DNA from: Salisapilia sapeloensis | Taxonomy: Eukaryota; Oomycota; Peronosporomycetes; Peronosporales; Salisapiliaceae | NCBI GenBank assembly: GCA_023334545.1 | Contig: JAADVB010000240.1 | Location: 1-26,788, forward strand | Direction: 5' to 3' | Length of the DNA stretch: 26,788 nt | Shown here: one piece after another, positions 1-9,235 of the stretch | How positions within the stretch are numbered: the first letter of the stretch is position 1 | How the letters are laid out: every line of letters begins with the position of its first letter | Notes under the pieces: model-generated | Database searches by the model: none | Told to the model about the DNA's origin: nothing | Seen by the model: the letters and a program-made list of their open reading frames with translations, nothing else | Position numbers and translations under genes: made by a program

Positions 1-669
1 TGGCGGGGCAGGCATCGTTGCATTCGAGTCCTCCGCGTCGGCTTCACCGCCCACCTTTGCACCGGCGAGGTTGGCACAGTCACCGTACACCTGCCATGGC
101 GGCATGTGCACCGCAAGCCAGTAGATCACGAGCTCGCTCTTGCCCTCACACGCAGCCTTGTCGTACGTGACCTCACCGTTCGGGAAGGATTCACGGCAGT
201 TGTCCGTGTATGGAAGTGCGAGAGTGTCGTCACACCAGATCTCGCATGGGCCAGGGTGGTTGAACTGGTGGTCAGTTGGGCCAGTTTCCCAAATGACCTT
301 GTCCGGAAGCTCTTGCGGCTGGTCATTCGGCTTGGACCATCCGCACTTCGGATCGGGGGCAGTCGGCATGCCCTCGTATGCACGGCTCAGATCTTGCTTG
401 TCCATGAGGAAGTCCTTCAACGATTCGTACTGGGAGTTCTTGAAGGCCTCCGCAATGACGGCAGCGTTCTGGTCAATGTTCGGCCAGTTGTTGAAAGTCT
501 TGCCTGCCGGTGGGGTAAGTGCGTCGCCGTCAATGAGTGCACGCCAGTTTCCAGCGTAGAAGGACGGATCATACTTTGGTGCAGGCTTGGCCATGACACC
601 GTGAGCAGTGATCACCGACGGCAAGGTCAGAGCGGAGACCGCGATAAATTGGAACGAAGATAAGACCAT
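1..669 (-). CDS. Secreted lytic polysaccharide monooxygenase, AA17-like (5' part; continues past left edge)
   Basis: Only the first 223 codons are in the window; the frame is still open at base 1. Residues 1-22 form a signal peptide ending VITA, so cleavage would expose His23 (HGVMAKP) as the mature N-terminus, the first ligand of the copper histidine brace in LPMOs. Further features are His134/His138 before GPCEIWCDD, cysteines at 109, 142, 146, 158, 174 and 198 suited to disulfides, and a late WQVYGDC block whose Gln193-x-Tyr195 resembles the second-sphere/axial motif of LPMOs. AA17 enzymes are oomycete-specific secreted copper enzymes that oxidatively cleave pectin (homogalacturonan). After about residue 205 the sequence becomes an acidic, Pro-containing linker, so the catalytic domain is probably complete. 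The ATG is the first one after an initiator-like element. The family call is from recalled motifs, not a search; AA17 is favoured over other AA families. Confidence 0.78.
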   Translation of the reverse strand, partial: MVLSSFQFIAVSALTLPSVITAHGVMAKPAPKYDPSFYAGNWRALIDGDALTPPAGKTFNNWPNIDQNAAVIAEAFKNSQYESLKDFLMDKQDLSRAYEGMPTAPDPKCGWSKPNDQPQELPDKVIWETGPTDHQFNHPGPCEIWCDDTLALPYTDNCRESFPNGEVTYDKAACEGKSELVIYWLAVHMPPWQVYGDCANLAGAKVGGEADAEDSNATMPAPP

Positions 670-710
670 TGCAGATGATGGGTGGTTGAGTGGCTTTTGT
701 CTTTCGAGGA

Positions 711-726
711 GAATTGCCGAATGAGA
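711..726 (-). promoter_or_regulatory. Oomycete INR+FPR core promoter of the LPMO gene
   Basis: Read on the minus strand this is TCTCATTCGGCAATTC, which matches the oomycete 16-mer GCTCATTYYNCAWTTT at 13 of 16 positions. It lies about 50 nt upstream of the ATG at 669, the usual distance for oomycete transcription starts. Confidence 0.6.
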
Positions 727-3140
727 CTTACTGGTCTTCATCGGCTCAGTTGCCTGAAGTGTTGACAGTCATCTACGTTCGACTCCTGTCAAGATGTCTT
801 CTTAAGAAACACATGTTTAGAAATCTTCGGAAGTGCGTGATTTTGGATGCAAGTAGAGAGCTCACGCGATGGTGCACTAAAACTAGTCTAGAGATGTATT
901 GAAGGTCGATTGGACGATGATGAAGCACATTATTTCCTTGGCAGATGCTTCTGGAGACGATACGTTCCGACACTAGCCAAGTTTTAATGTCTCTGTTTCT
1001 ATACATCTTTCCCGTCCATGATCTTGAAGATCACCAACTGTAGGGAGGTCAGTTTCGAGTGAAACACTTGGGTGAAGCAGCTTCGAACTTGACAGCCCGA
1101 TAATGCGAGAATTTTAATTCGATAGTATTGTTCTATCATAGGCTCTTGTTGGTAAACAGTAGCTACATTATACCTGCTTCATTGCAATGCATTTCGATGT
1201 CTATAGCAGCTTATGCATGCGGCCTTTGATATAATAGCAACGATCTTAGGCAATTTCATGTCAAAGCTCACCTAATTTCATCCATCATGATCTTAAATTG
1301 TTGGTCAGAATCAGTTATGTAATAGAGACGAGCGTATCTCCCATCACTATGAACGTTTGCTTGTCCTGCACCTCCGATCTGATTAAAAACGCTTTAAAGC
1401 ACCATCAACTTTCGCTTTCTGTCTTCTTGTTCCTTCCCAGCGTTTGTCAATGTACTTGGTCGTCATGACCATTAAATGGGATAATTAATATACATTTATC
1501 TACCAAGTGTCCATGCCCCTCGTTCATTTCAAGCATGAGAGCTCATGTATTGAAAGTATACCAGCAGCACTAGAGATTAGAACTTTTTCGTTACTGCTCG
1601 ATCGACAAAGCTTGTTCTAGCAATAGCATTCTCTAACCTCATAGTTGATCACTAGAGCGCGTGAAGCAGCGACATGGAAAATCTATATAAGTGGGAGAAT
1701 ACAGCCAAAACAAGAAAAGCTCTCTGCGATGGGAAAACTGTATGAACTGAATGCTTTCAGGACAAAATTGTCCTTCCCAAATATTTGTGGTTAGGCAAGT
1801 GCAGGATTATATAGATTTTGGGCGATAGCTACACTGGTTTTAAAGGCCTTCAACTTGTCCGACATGTTAAAAACATACCACATCAAAGGATGAAATAGCA
1901 TTCCACTTTCGCAGCGAGTCTTTTGTCCTCAGAACCGAAGAATTTCTTTGCTCTAGAAGCCGTATGTTGTTTGCCACTATTAGGCAATTTATCGTAGCCT
2001 GAATATATTTGCACAATCGCAAAGGTAGATAGCGCTTGATCTTAGTTATAATGGAATAAGCTGTAGTCCTAGTTTGGACTTGTTAGAGCAACTCATCTGC
2101 TTGTTTCATCGAAAACACTTTTCTGTTGTATAACCTTGCTGCAAGCTTTTGTGTAAGACTTCTACTACGAAGAGCTTTTTAAAGTCCAAGAGTATAGCCC
2201 AGTTTTACAAAGTGCAACAGTATGGTGCAAATCAAGGATCAAGTAGTTCAAAATACATTTACATCGATGAAAACATGGTAATTTAAGCTGTCTCCAACTT
2301 GGAGCTGGATAAGGTAAAACTGAATTTAGCATATCTATATGGCAATTTTCTAGTTGACCTTTCATTTAAGTCTTATGCATCGAATAAGAAAGCTAGCTTG
2401 TTTCAAGTCAATTCGGTATGCTTTCCTCCGCCGAGAGTGCCTTCTGCCACCAGGAGCTCACACTTCGGCTATTGACAGTCACTTTCATCTAAATCTAGGT
2501 AATGGTGCTATGGAATAGACTGTGCTATCTAACGCAAGCATGTATTTCCAGTCTTGGAAAGTGCCGAAATGCCTGTAGTTCGCAATGACAGTAACGAAAT
2601 GGCAGTTATATATAAAAAGCCAATGTGCCAATACGGCAGTCAAATTCCGTTTCGAAAATTGACTTACAAAACTAGCAGAGAACGTTACCCGCCAGTCATC
2701 CAGCTCTTAATTTAAGTAACCTTGAAAATAATGAGAAGAAGGTGATACCTTCTGCGCTCTAATATGTCCCTTAGCTCACTGGCATGCTTCAAGCTATTAC
2801 ACTGAAAGTCCAATTTTTAAGAGCAGGATCAACGTCTTGTTGGTATGTACGCTCGTCAACTATGAGCTTGATATCCATACTGCATCGATCAAATCGTTTT
2901 CAATGCTACCTTGGATATATGCATACGCGGAACCCGATCGACAGACTGCAATTGTCAGTATGTCTTCCTTTCAACTACAAATAAAAGCCTATCACTTCTC
3001 AAAAGTCGGCAGATGAAAAGAAAGATCTTAAAGAAGATATTTAATCGACTGACTAGTGTCGGTCATTCAGCTCTTCATGTTACTATCTTCCATCTGACTA
3101 GTTGAAGTTGTTATTTTACACTTTCGTTCTATTGAAAGTC
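727..3140. other. Long AT-rich intergenic region, no gene seen
   Basis: About 2.4 kb of AT-rich sequence with stops in all frames. The short open frames here have no protein-like composition and many lack an ATG. I saw no tRNA-like fold, tandem array, long terminal repeat or transposase fragment. The left end should hold the upstream control region of the LPMO gene. Confidence 0.6.
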
Positions 3141-3264
3141 GTGTCCGACCTCCCAATTTCGACGCTAGTCAGTGTGCAGTTTACGTCGCTGTATCTTCCT
3201 CGAAGCAGCGCTGTATCTTGTCCGATCTTCTTGCTAGGTAAACGTCAACAGAGTACGCGTCGAA

Positions 3265-3423
3265 ATGGCCGTTTCGCTGGTGGATCTGCTAGTGGATACA
3301 CGAGATCTGTCTGCGACTGTCGACACGAAGCGTATTCGGCGGACATTCGTGCGACAATTTGGCCAAATGTTTGTTGTCTTTTTCTTAGTTTGGAATGCAT
3401 GTAGCTTGGTTCATTTGTTTTGA
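3265..3423 (+). CDS. Possible small protein or first exon (52 codons), doubtful
   Basis: This frame starts with ATG and would encode 52 aa. It begins MAVSLVDLLVDTRDL, has a basic stretch RIRRTFVRQ, and ends in a hydrophobic run MFVVFFLVW before the stop. Composition is more protein-like and GC-richer than the preceding 2.4 kb. A GT at 3401 could be a donor, but no acceptor gave a convincing continuation: joining to 3455 gives only 18 more residues. An overlapping frame (ATG at 3432, stop at 3545) also looks protein-like. I recognise no family. It may be a small tail-anchored protein, an exon of an unresolved gene, or chance. Confidence 0.2.
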   Translation: MAVSLVDLLVDTRDLSATVDTKRIRRTFVRQFGQMFVVFFLVWNACSLVHLF

Positions 3424-3732
3424 CTATGCCAATGGCTCATTCGCGATTTTGGAGTCGTGGACGTCGGAAGCTGGACATCTTCGAGAGAGAGAGTCGCCAA
3501 GAACTGGTAGCGTCACGCTTCGCCATACTGCAAGGAAGGCACTAGGCGTTGAGGCGATTTCACGGAGAACGAGTGACAAATAGCGAGTCGACAGCACAAA
3601 GGTCTCGCGACGCTCACGGCTCCACCACGGCGGTATTCTCTTAAAGCACAGAAACCGTTTAAACAGACACAGCGGTAAGCGCTTCACGTTTGGGAACGTG
3701 CATCACAAAAAGGGTTTTCAGTCGAAGTTTTT

Positions 3733-3740
3733 TCACTTCC
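3733..3740 (+). promoter_or_regulatory. Initiator-like element upstream of the 109-aa gene
   Basis: TCACTTCC matches the oomycete initiator YCAYTTYY. It lies about 170 nt before the ATG at 3909, which would give an unusually long leader. A second near match, combining INR and FPR, is at 3435-3450 (GCTCATTCGCGATTTT), too far upstream for that ATG unless an intron lies between. Confidence 0.3.
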
Positions 3741-3908
3741 GACTGCGTTTCCGATACGTCAACTGTCCACTGCGTCGTCGTTTGGGCGCTCTTAGCAGAG
3801 GCACAGAAGGCGAAACTTAGCGACCAAAGTCCACATTTATCGATTGACTGTCGTCTTTCTCGTCGTCACAGTAGCTGTGCGTCTAGTCTCGTTGAAGCAA
3901 GCGTCAGG

Positions 3909-4238
3909 ATGTCACTTGAACCTATCTCGGTGCCAAGTTTCAAGCGAAGCAGGGATGGAGCATTCGTACCACCGCTTTTATCCAAGCTTAGCAAGCCAGA
4001 CGAAACGTATGACGATACCAAGCCGGAAAAGTTCGAGGAGGCCGAAGAGGAGGATTTCTCTCTGGGTCCTCCACCGTCTGCACCACCGACATTGGTCCGC
4101 CAAGACGCGACAGACGCGACGGCCTGGGCCGAGAGGAAGGGTGGTAACGTACGGCGGAACTCTGGTCTTTCTCGGCAACTTCCGACGGCGACCCGCATCC
4201 CGAGCGTTGCGACGCCAACGCGCCGAATGTTGGTCTGA
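3909..4238 (+). CDS. Hypothetical low-complexity protein, 109 aa
   Basis: Not recognised. The frame is open from well upstream, but the first ATG is at 3909, giving MSLEPISVPSFKRSRDG. It has an acidic stretch at about residues 40-50 (KFEEAEEEDFS), a proline run (GPPPSAPP), and a basic Ser/Thr/Arg-rich C-terminus with RRNS and TPTRR motifs that could be phosphorylation sites. No signal peptide, membrane segment or folded domain is evident, so a mostly disordered protein is likely. Two other frames are open over the same stretch (160 aa on plus, 159 aa on minus), which lowers confidence. The frame chosen has the most ordinary composition and is convergent with the sulfite reductase gene, 249 bp away. 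Confidence 0.45.
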   Translation: MSLEPISVPSFKRSRDGAFVPPLLSKLSKPDETYDDTKPEKFEEAEEEDFSLGPPPSAPPTLVRQDATDATAWAERKGGNVRRNSGLSRQLPTATRIPSVATPTRRMLV

Positions 4239-4487
4239 GGAATGGTTGCGGCCGTATGGATCAACTGGTGGCGAAGCGAAGCCATCGAGTGCGGAGGCTG
4301 GTGTAGGTAGGCGAGAGTGTGTATGAAACAGTGCTTTGCGTGCAATCGGTATGGATGTAGAGCAAATGCTAGGTTTGAACCCTCCGCCTTGCTTTCATCT
4401 CGACGCCACTAGGTAGACAAGAAATGATACAATCGTTCATCCAATCTCATTAAGCTGCATATGTATTCATATTCGAAGCCACCAAAT

Positions 4488-7400
4488 CTACGCGTGGAAC
4501 GTTTCACCCGCAGCACGGTTCTCCACGAGTGGAGCCGCCAAACAGGCCTCGACGTATCCCTGACGAACGACAAAGTCGCCGAACTTTTCTTCCTCGTCAC
4601 GGTTCGCCGCATAGTCCTCGATGATCGGCTCGAGCTCCGTCAAAATGCCTTCTTCGTCCAAAGCTTCCTTGTACAGCTTGTTCAGACGCTCACCGCTGTG
4701 GCCGGCACCAAGGTACATGTTGTAGATACCAGGAGAACGGCCGACGAATCCGATTTCACCCAGGTACGGACGTCCACAACCGTTGGGACAACCAGTCATT
4801 CGAATGACGATCGAGTCATCGCGAAGTCCGTTGGCCACGAGCATGTCTTCGATCTTGGTGATGAGCGTCGGGAGGTATCGCTCGGCCTCGGCAAAGGCAA
4901 GTCCACAGAACGGGAGAGCGGCACAGGCGATGGAGTTAAGGCGCATGCCCGAGTACTGGTCGTTGCCGAACGAGTACGTGTCAAAGAGCTTCTTGACCTC
5001 CGGAATCTGCTCCTGCGTGATGTTGACCAGACTCAAGTTCTGGTTGGGAGTCAAGTGGAACTCGACGTTCTTGAACTGGTTGGCCAAGGCGCGGAGACCA
5101 GTGCGGAGCTGAGAGTGCTCCATATCCTTGATGCGGCCGCTTTCGATGAGCATGGTGTAGTGGAAGAGGCCGTTGGACTGCTTCTGCCAGCCGAAGCGGT
5201 CGCCGTTGCTCGTGAATTTGAACGGACGCGCCTCCTGCAGCTTGTACCCGAGCATTGTCTCAATCTGCTCACGGATCCACGGCAGACCGTGGTCCTCGAC
5301 CGTGTATTTGAAGCGAGCGTGCTTGCGATTCACACGGTCACCATACTCGCGCTGCAAGAGGACGGTCTTCTCGGCCACGTCCTTGACCTGATCCGGCGTG
5401 CAGAAGCCCATCATGTCCGCAAGACGAGGATACGTCTTCTTGTTGTTGTGCGTCATACCCATGCCACCACCGACAGAGACGTTAAAGCCTAGTAGCTCAT
5501 CGTCCTCGATGACGGCGATGAAGCCGAGGCAGTGGGCATACACATCAACGTCATTGGACGGCGGGACGGCGATGGCGACCTTGAACTTACGGGGAAGGTA
5601 GGCCTCACCGTAGATGGGCTCAAAGTCCTTGACCTCGCCTCCGGCAACCATCTTCTTGTCCAGCCAGATCTCGTGGTAGGCACTCGTCTTGGGCGTCAGG
5701 TGGGCAGACACTTCCCTCGCGACGTCCAGAATCTCGTTGTGGGTCTCGGTCGAGCAGCTCGGGTTCACCGTCGTCATCACGTTTCGGTTGACGTCACCAC
5801 AGGCAGCCAAGGAGTCCATCAATACGCGGTTGATGCCTTGAACCGTTCCTCGGAGGTCCCACTTCAAAATGCCTTGGAGCTGGAAGGCCTGCCGAGTGGT
5901 GATCTTTACGTTACCGTTCGCGTACTCATCCGCGAGAGCATCCATGGCCAAGTACTGGTCGGCCGTCGCCACACCACCCGGGACACGCACGCGAATCATA
6001 AAGGAGAAAGCCTTTTCTTGCTTCTCGGCGCGCATCTGGTCACGCAGGTCGCGGTTGTCTTGCTGGTAGATGCCGTGGAACTTTGTCAGCTGCGTGTCAT
6101 CCGGAGCCAACGCCTTGGTGGAACGGTCCTCAAGACCTTCCATCAGCGTACCTCGCAAAAAGTTACTCTGCGCCTTGATCTCTTCGTTCGTACGCTGCTT
6201 CTTCTCCATGCCACTCGTGCTCGCAACGACGTCCTTAGGGATGCCCACCTGGTCCCACAAGAGAGGCTTCCACTCGTCAAACTTGGTCAGAGGACCGTCT
6301 TCGTCCTGGTCGTCTGCCTTGATGGCGTCCGTAATGCGCTTGGCACCCAACTCACTCAGCTTGGCGTCGAGGTCGATCGGAGCTTTGCAGAAGTAGTGCT
6401 TCTCATCTTCACGCGGCCAGTAGAGGCTGTCTCCGAGACCGAAGACGGCGTACTGAAGCGGCAGCGTGGCCGTGAAGCCCGAAAGTTCGTTCCAGAACTC
6501 CTTGGCATTGGCCGGCATCTCACCCTGTCCGGCCGTAGAGCACACAAAGATCATGTATGAGTTCACATCGTTTGACTCGTCCAGCAACTGCTCGATAGTC
6601 ATGTCGTTCATGTCCATCTTGATGACCTGCTTCACTCCGAACGACAGTGCCTGCTCTTCCAGCATCGTGGCGAGCTCGTCAGCCTTGCCATTGTCCGAAC
6701 CGACAAGCAGGAAGAGCTTGGTGTCCGTCTGCCACGGCTCTTCCTTCGCTTGGCCTCCGAAGCCATGCAAGAGTGCCTGGAAGGACGCGTCCAACGCCTT
6801 CTGGCTGATCTGGTTGTACGCATCCGTCAAGGACTGGTCCTTTTTGGGCGTCTCCAGAGCCTGCTTGGCAAACATGCTCAACTGGTTGTTGCGCTTGAGG
6901 AACGTCAAGAGCTCGTCCTTCATGGTCTTGCTTTCAAGCGAGAATGCTTTCTCGCCCTCGACGTCCTCCAACGCAGGGTTGTAGCGGTACAGAGGCCAGT
7001 AGCCAGTGTTGACAGCTTCCTTGGTGTCCTTCTCCATGTCTTCGCTGCTCGGAGCGTAGGCAAGGACGATGGACGGACCGTCGAAGGCATCGGCTTCGTT
7101 CAAAGCGCGCACCACCTGCGAGTACGAGTCGTACAGAGCGACACTCGCGACGTAGGCGTTGCCGTACTGCATGGCGTACAGACCAAGGTCACGCTTGCGG
7201 TGGTTCTTGGTGACGCTGTGCATGGGCTCCGTGTCGAGGATCAACAGGTTGACATTCTCACCACTGGCAAGCACCTGGTGAACACCAGACGCACCAACGT
7301 CACGAGAAAACTCTTGGCTTCCGAGGATCCACTGACTGAGTGGAGCAAAGTAGTCCTTGAGCGCCCAAATCTCTTCCAGACGATCCGTCTTGGTGCGCTC

Positions 7401-9029
7401 AGTCGCAAGAAGAACGCTGATTTCACTACCAAGAGCAGAGGTGGACGAGCTCTTGTTCAGCCACTCCTGGAGACAGCTCTGGAGACGCTGAGCAATGGAA
7501 GAGTCCTTCAAAAGAACTTGAACCTTTTCTTGAAGCAGACGACGCTTGGCCAAGATACCCAAGTGGACACCGAATCCAAAGTCACCGCTTTCGAGCGTCA
7601 CGTTTTCAACAGACGCGCTCTCCTCACCATCTTTCCAGACGGTGGAGGAGCGTACGAGGTTAGCAACCACAGCTCGTTCTTGGAACAGCTGAAGCAGCAT
7701 CTTCACGTACGGGGCCTCAAAGCTGTCGGGTGAAGACACGAAACCGCGAACAATCTGTTGAGAGGAAGCCGACGATGACTGCGTTTCATCAGCAGAAGAC
7801 GCTTCACTCGAGCTGGCGACGACAAACTTGTGATCCAGCTCACCAGCGGCCAATTGCTCCACAAGCGTACGGGCGGTGACGACATCAAAGATACCGTCAG
7901 AGCTGTAGGGAGCGTATTTGCCGCCAAGGAGAGTTGGCTTCTCTTGACTGGTCCAGTGTTCGGACTCGAAGGAGTGGAGGACATCAACGAAGAGAGGAGC
8001 GCCAACCGCAGAGGCGTCGTCCATACGGTCGAGGACGGCAATGCTCTTGACAGTCGATGGAAGTTTGCTCAGGAACATTTCAGTGTCCCACGGACGGTAC
8101 ACGCGAACGGCAAGAACACCCACCGGCGCGTCCCAAGTGTTCACAAGCGACTCGACAGCATCCTTGACAACATGCGCGGCTGTACCCGTGACGACGACAA
8201 CATGTTCAGCATCCGAGTGACCATGGTACTCGAAGAGGCCGTATTTCTTGCCCGGGAAGGCTTCGTCCAAGACTTGCTGGACGATCCTCGGGGCTTCCTG
8301 GTATCGCTGGATTGTCTCCGGAGCCACTTGGAAGTAAAGCGAAGCATCCTCTTCTTTGTTGACGTTGGAACGGTTCAAGACGTTCTGGCGGAACTCGCTG
8401 ACGGCTTCACCACCTTCCGGTTTGAGGCCGATGAGCTGCGCCAAGCGGCTGTAGGACGGCAACGAGTTGGTGAACTTGGCACGAGGTCCAGAAGCAACCT
8501 TGCGTTCCAAGGCATTGTGATCAACGTCTCCATCGTAGACGTGGAGGAAAGGAAGGTTGGACTGGATAGAAGCGACGTGGGCAGCCACAGCCATGTCGCT
8601 CGATTCCTCGGCACTCAATGAGTGCATCATAACGAATCCGGTCTGGCGAACAGCCATGAGCTCGGCGTGGTCCTTGGCAACGACGTGGACCACGGCTGGC
8701 AAGAGTGCGCGGCTGAGTTTGTACATGGCAGGCACCATCGGTAGCAATGCCGACGGAGAGGAGGCAAAGAGCGTGGCGAACTGTCCCTTGGAGGCAGCGT
8801 CATACGCCTTTTCAAGCAGTTCCTGGGACAGCGGATCGGACTCGACTTTACCGACCTGATCGAAGACATTGCGCCGCGCCGAGACGACATAGTTTTCCAG
8901 CGTCTGGCCGAATGGCGTGGGCGTAGCGAGGTAGGAGAAGTCGCTGAGCGCGTAGGCGACATGGCTGACGCCTTCTTCAACACAGCTCTCCGAGGTAGAG
9001 TGGGTCTTGTGTGGCGAATAGGAAGACAT
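4488..9029 (-). CDS. MET5: Assimilatory sulfite reductase, siroheme hemoprotein (beta) subunit, MET5-like fusion
   Basis: A single 1513-aa exon. It catalyses the six-electron reduction of sulfite to sulfide in sulfur assimilation. Residues up to about 750 resemble the pyruvate:ferredoxin-oxidoreductase-like region of yeast Met5/Ecm17. A flavodoxin-like domain starts near 770 (LFLLVGSDNGKAD; CSTAGQGEMP; VFGLGDSLYW). From about 980 to the end lies the two-repeat siroheme/4Fe-4S module. The cluster ligands are all present: Cys1369 and Cys1375 (CAALPFC) and Cys1414 and Cys1418 (GCPNGC). The order and length fit fungal Met5 (about 1440 aa). There is no FAD/NADPH reductase domain, so a separate MET10-type flavoprotein is expected elsewhere. 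The ATG at 9029 is about 35 nt below an initiator match. It is divergent from SUMT, which makes its cofactor precursor. Long frames opposite this gene are shadows. Confidence 0.96.
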   Translation of the reverse strand: MSSYSPHKTHSTSESCVEEGVSHVAYALSDFSYLATPTPFGQTLENYVVSARRNVFDQVGKVESDPLSQELLEKAYDAASKGQFATLFASSPSALLPMVPAMYKLSRALLPAVVHVVAKDHAELMAVRQTGFVMMHSLSAEESSDMAVAAHVASIQSNLPFLHVYDGDVDHNALERKVASGPRAKFTNSLPSYSRLAQLIGLKPEGGEAVSEFRQNVLNRSNVNKEEDASLYFQVAPETIQRYQEAPRIVQQVLDEAFPGKKYGLFEYHGHSDAEHVVVVTGTAAHVVKDAVESLVNTWDAPVGVLAVRVYRPWDTEMFLSKLPSTVKSIAVLDRMDDASAVGAPLFVDVLHSFESEHWTSQEKPTLLGGKYAPYSSDGIFDVVTARTLVEQLAAGELDHKFVVASSSEASSADETQSSSASSQQIVRGFVSSPDSFEAPYVKMLLQLFQERAVVANLVRSSTVWKDGEESASVENVTLESGDFGFGVHLGILAKRRLLQEKVQVLLKDSSIAQRLQSCLQEWLNKSSSTSALGSEISVLLATERTKTDRLEEIWALKDYFAPLSQWILGSQEFSRDVGASGVHQVLASGENVNLLILDTEPMHSVTKNHRKRDLGLYAMQYGNAYVASVALYDSYSQVVRALNEADAFDGPSIVLAYAPSSEDMEKDTKEAVNTGYWPLYRYNPALEDVEGEKAFSLESKTMKDELLTFLKRNNQLSMFAKQALETPKKDQSLTDAYNQISQKALDASFQALLHGFGGQAKEEPWQTDTKLFLLVGSDNGKADELATMLEEQALSFGVKQVIKMDMNDMTIEQLLDESNDVNSYMIFVCSTAGQGEMPANAKEFWNELSGFTATLPLQYAVFGLGDSLYWPREDEKHYFCKAPIDLDAKLSELGAKRITDAIKADDQDEDGPLTKFDEWKPLLWDQVGIPKDVVASTSGMEKKQRTNEEIKAQSNFLRGTLMEGLEDRSTKALAPDDTQLTKFHGIYQQDNRDLRDQMRAEKQEKAFSFMIRVRVPGGVATADQYLAMDALADEYANGNVKITTRQAFQLQGILKWDLRGTVQGINRVLMDSLAACGDVNRNVMTTVNPSCSTETHNEILDVAREVSAHLTPKTSAYHEIWLDKKMVAGGEVKDFEPIYGEAYLPRKFKVAIAVPPSNDVDVYAHCLGFIAVIEDDELLGFNVSVGGGMGMTHNNKKTYPRLADMMGFCTPDQVKDVAEKTVLLQREYGDRVNRKHARFKYTVEDHGLPWIREQIETMLGYKLQEARPFKFTSNGDRFGWQKQSNGLFHYTMLIESGRIKDMEHSQLRTGLRALANQFKNVEFHLTPNQNLSLVNITQEQIPEVKKLFDTYSFGNDQYSGMRLNSIACAALPFCGLAFAEAERYLPTLITKIEDMLVANGLRDDSIVIRMTGCPNGCGRPYLGEIGFVGRSPGIYNMYLGAGHSGERLNKLYKEALDEEGILTELEPIIEDYAANRDEEEKFGDFVVRQGYVEACLAAPLVENRAAGETFHA

Positions 9030-9050
9030 GAGGATTGCTTGCCACCACCG

Positions 9051-9068
9051 CCGAAATTCAAGGAGTGG
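9051..9068 (-). promoter_or_regulatory. INR+FPR-like core promoter of sulfite reductase
   Basis: The minus strand reads CCACTCCTTGAATTTCGG. Its first eight bases match the oomycete initiator YCAYTTYY at 7 of 8, followed by an AATTT flanking element at the correct spacing. It is about 35 nt upstream of the ATG at 9029. Confidence 0.5.
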
Positions 9069-9140
9069 ATACCAGTGAGTCCGTAGAGGAGCTTCCGGTC
9101 GAAGGTTTCGTCATGGGCGTATTTTCAAAAGTTATTTTTT

Positions 9141-9160
9141 ATTGGGCCGTTAAAGCCAAT
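9141..9160. promoter_or_regulatory. Inverted pair of CCAAT boxes in the shared promoter
   Basis: ATTGG at 9141-9145 (CCAAT on minus) and CCAAT at 9156-9160 (plus) lie back to back in the middle of the 206-bp gap between the divergent sulfite reductase and SUMT genes. Each faces one gene, as expected for a bidirectional promoter. Binding by an NF-Y-type factor is inference. Confidence 0.45.
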
Positions 9161-9189
9161 CACGAGCGAGATTGTCAACCTGTCAAACC

Positions 9190-9198
9190 CTCATTTCA
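9190..9198 (+). promoter_or_regulatory. Initiator-like element of the SUMT gene
   Basis: CTCATTTCA contains TCATTTCA, 7 of 8 to the oomycete initiator. It lies about 43 nt before the ATG at 9236 and favours that start over the in-frame ATG at 9113. Transcripts starting here would carry an upstream ATG at 9201. Confidence 0.45.
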
Positions 9199-9235
9199 AG
9201 ATGAGAGTACGAGCAACTCCAGTCAATTTGACAAG

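Noticed and set aside
727-3140. Possible transposon remnant in the long AT-rich gap
   Set aside because: I looked for terminal repeats, reverse transcriptase or transposase motifs and tandem repeats by eye and found none. A repeat-library search could still find a degraded copy.
3866-4345. A 159-codon minus frame and a 160-codon plus frame over the 109-aa gene
   Set aside because: Neither has a suitable start and context as good as the ATG at 3909; both are rich in Arg/Ser or Arg/Trp, typical of shadow frames. This rejection is only moderately firm.
4461-8621. Several long plus-strand open frames (343, 342, 327 and 263 codons) opposite the sulfite reductase gene
   Set aside because: They are antisense shadows of a strongly conserved 1513-aa enzyme; the biased codons of the real gene keep the opposite frames open, and their translations have no family motifs.
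9035-9235. Upstream extension of the SUMT frame
   Set aside because: The extension begins at TTG, crosses the CCAAT boxes and the initiator, and adds residues not seen in the SUMT family. The ATG at 9113 is kept only as an alternative.
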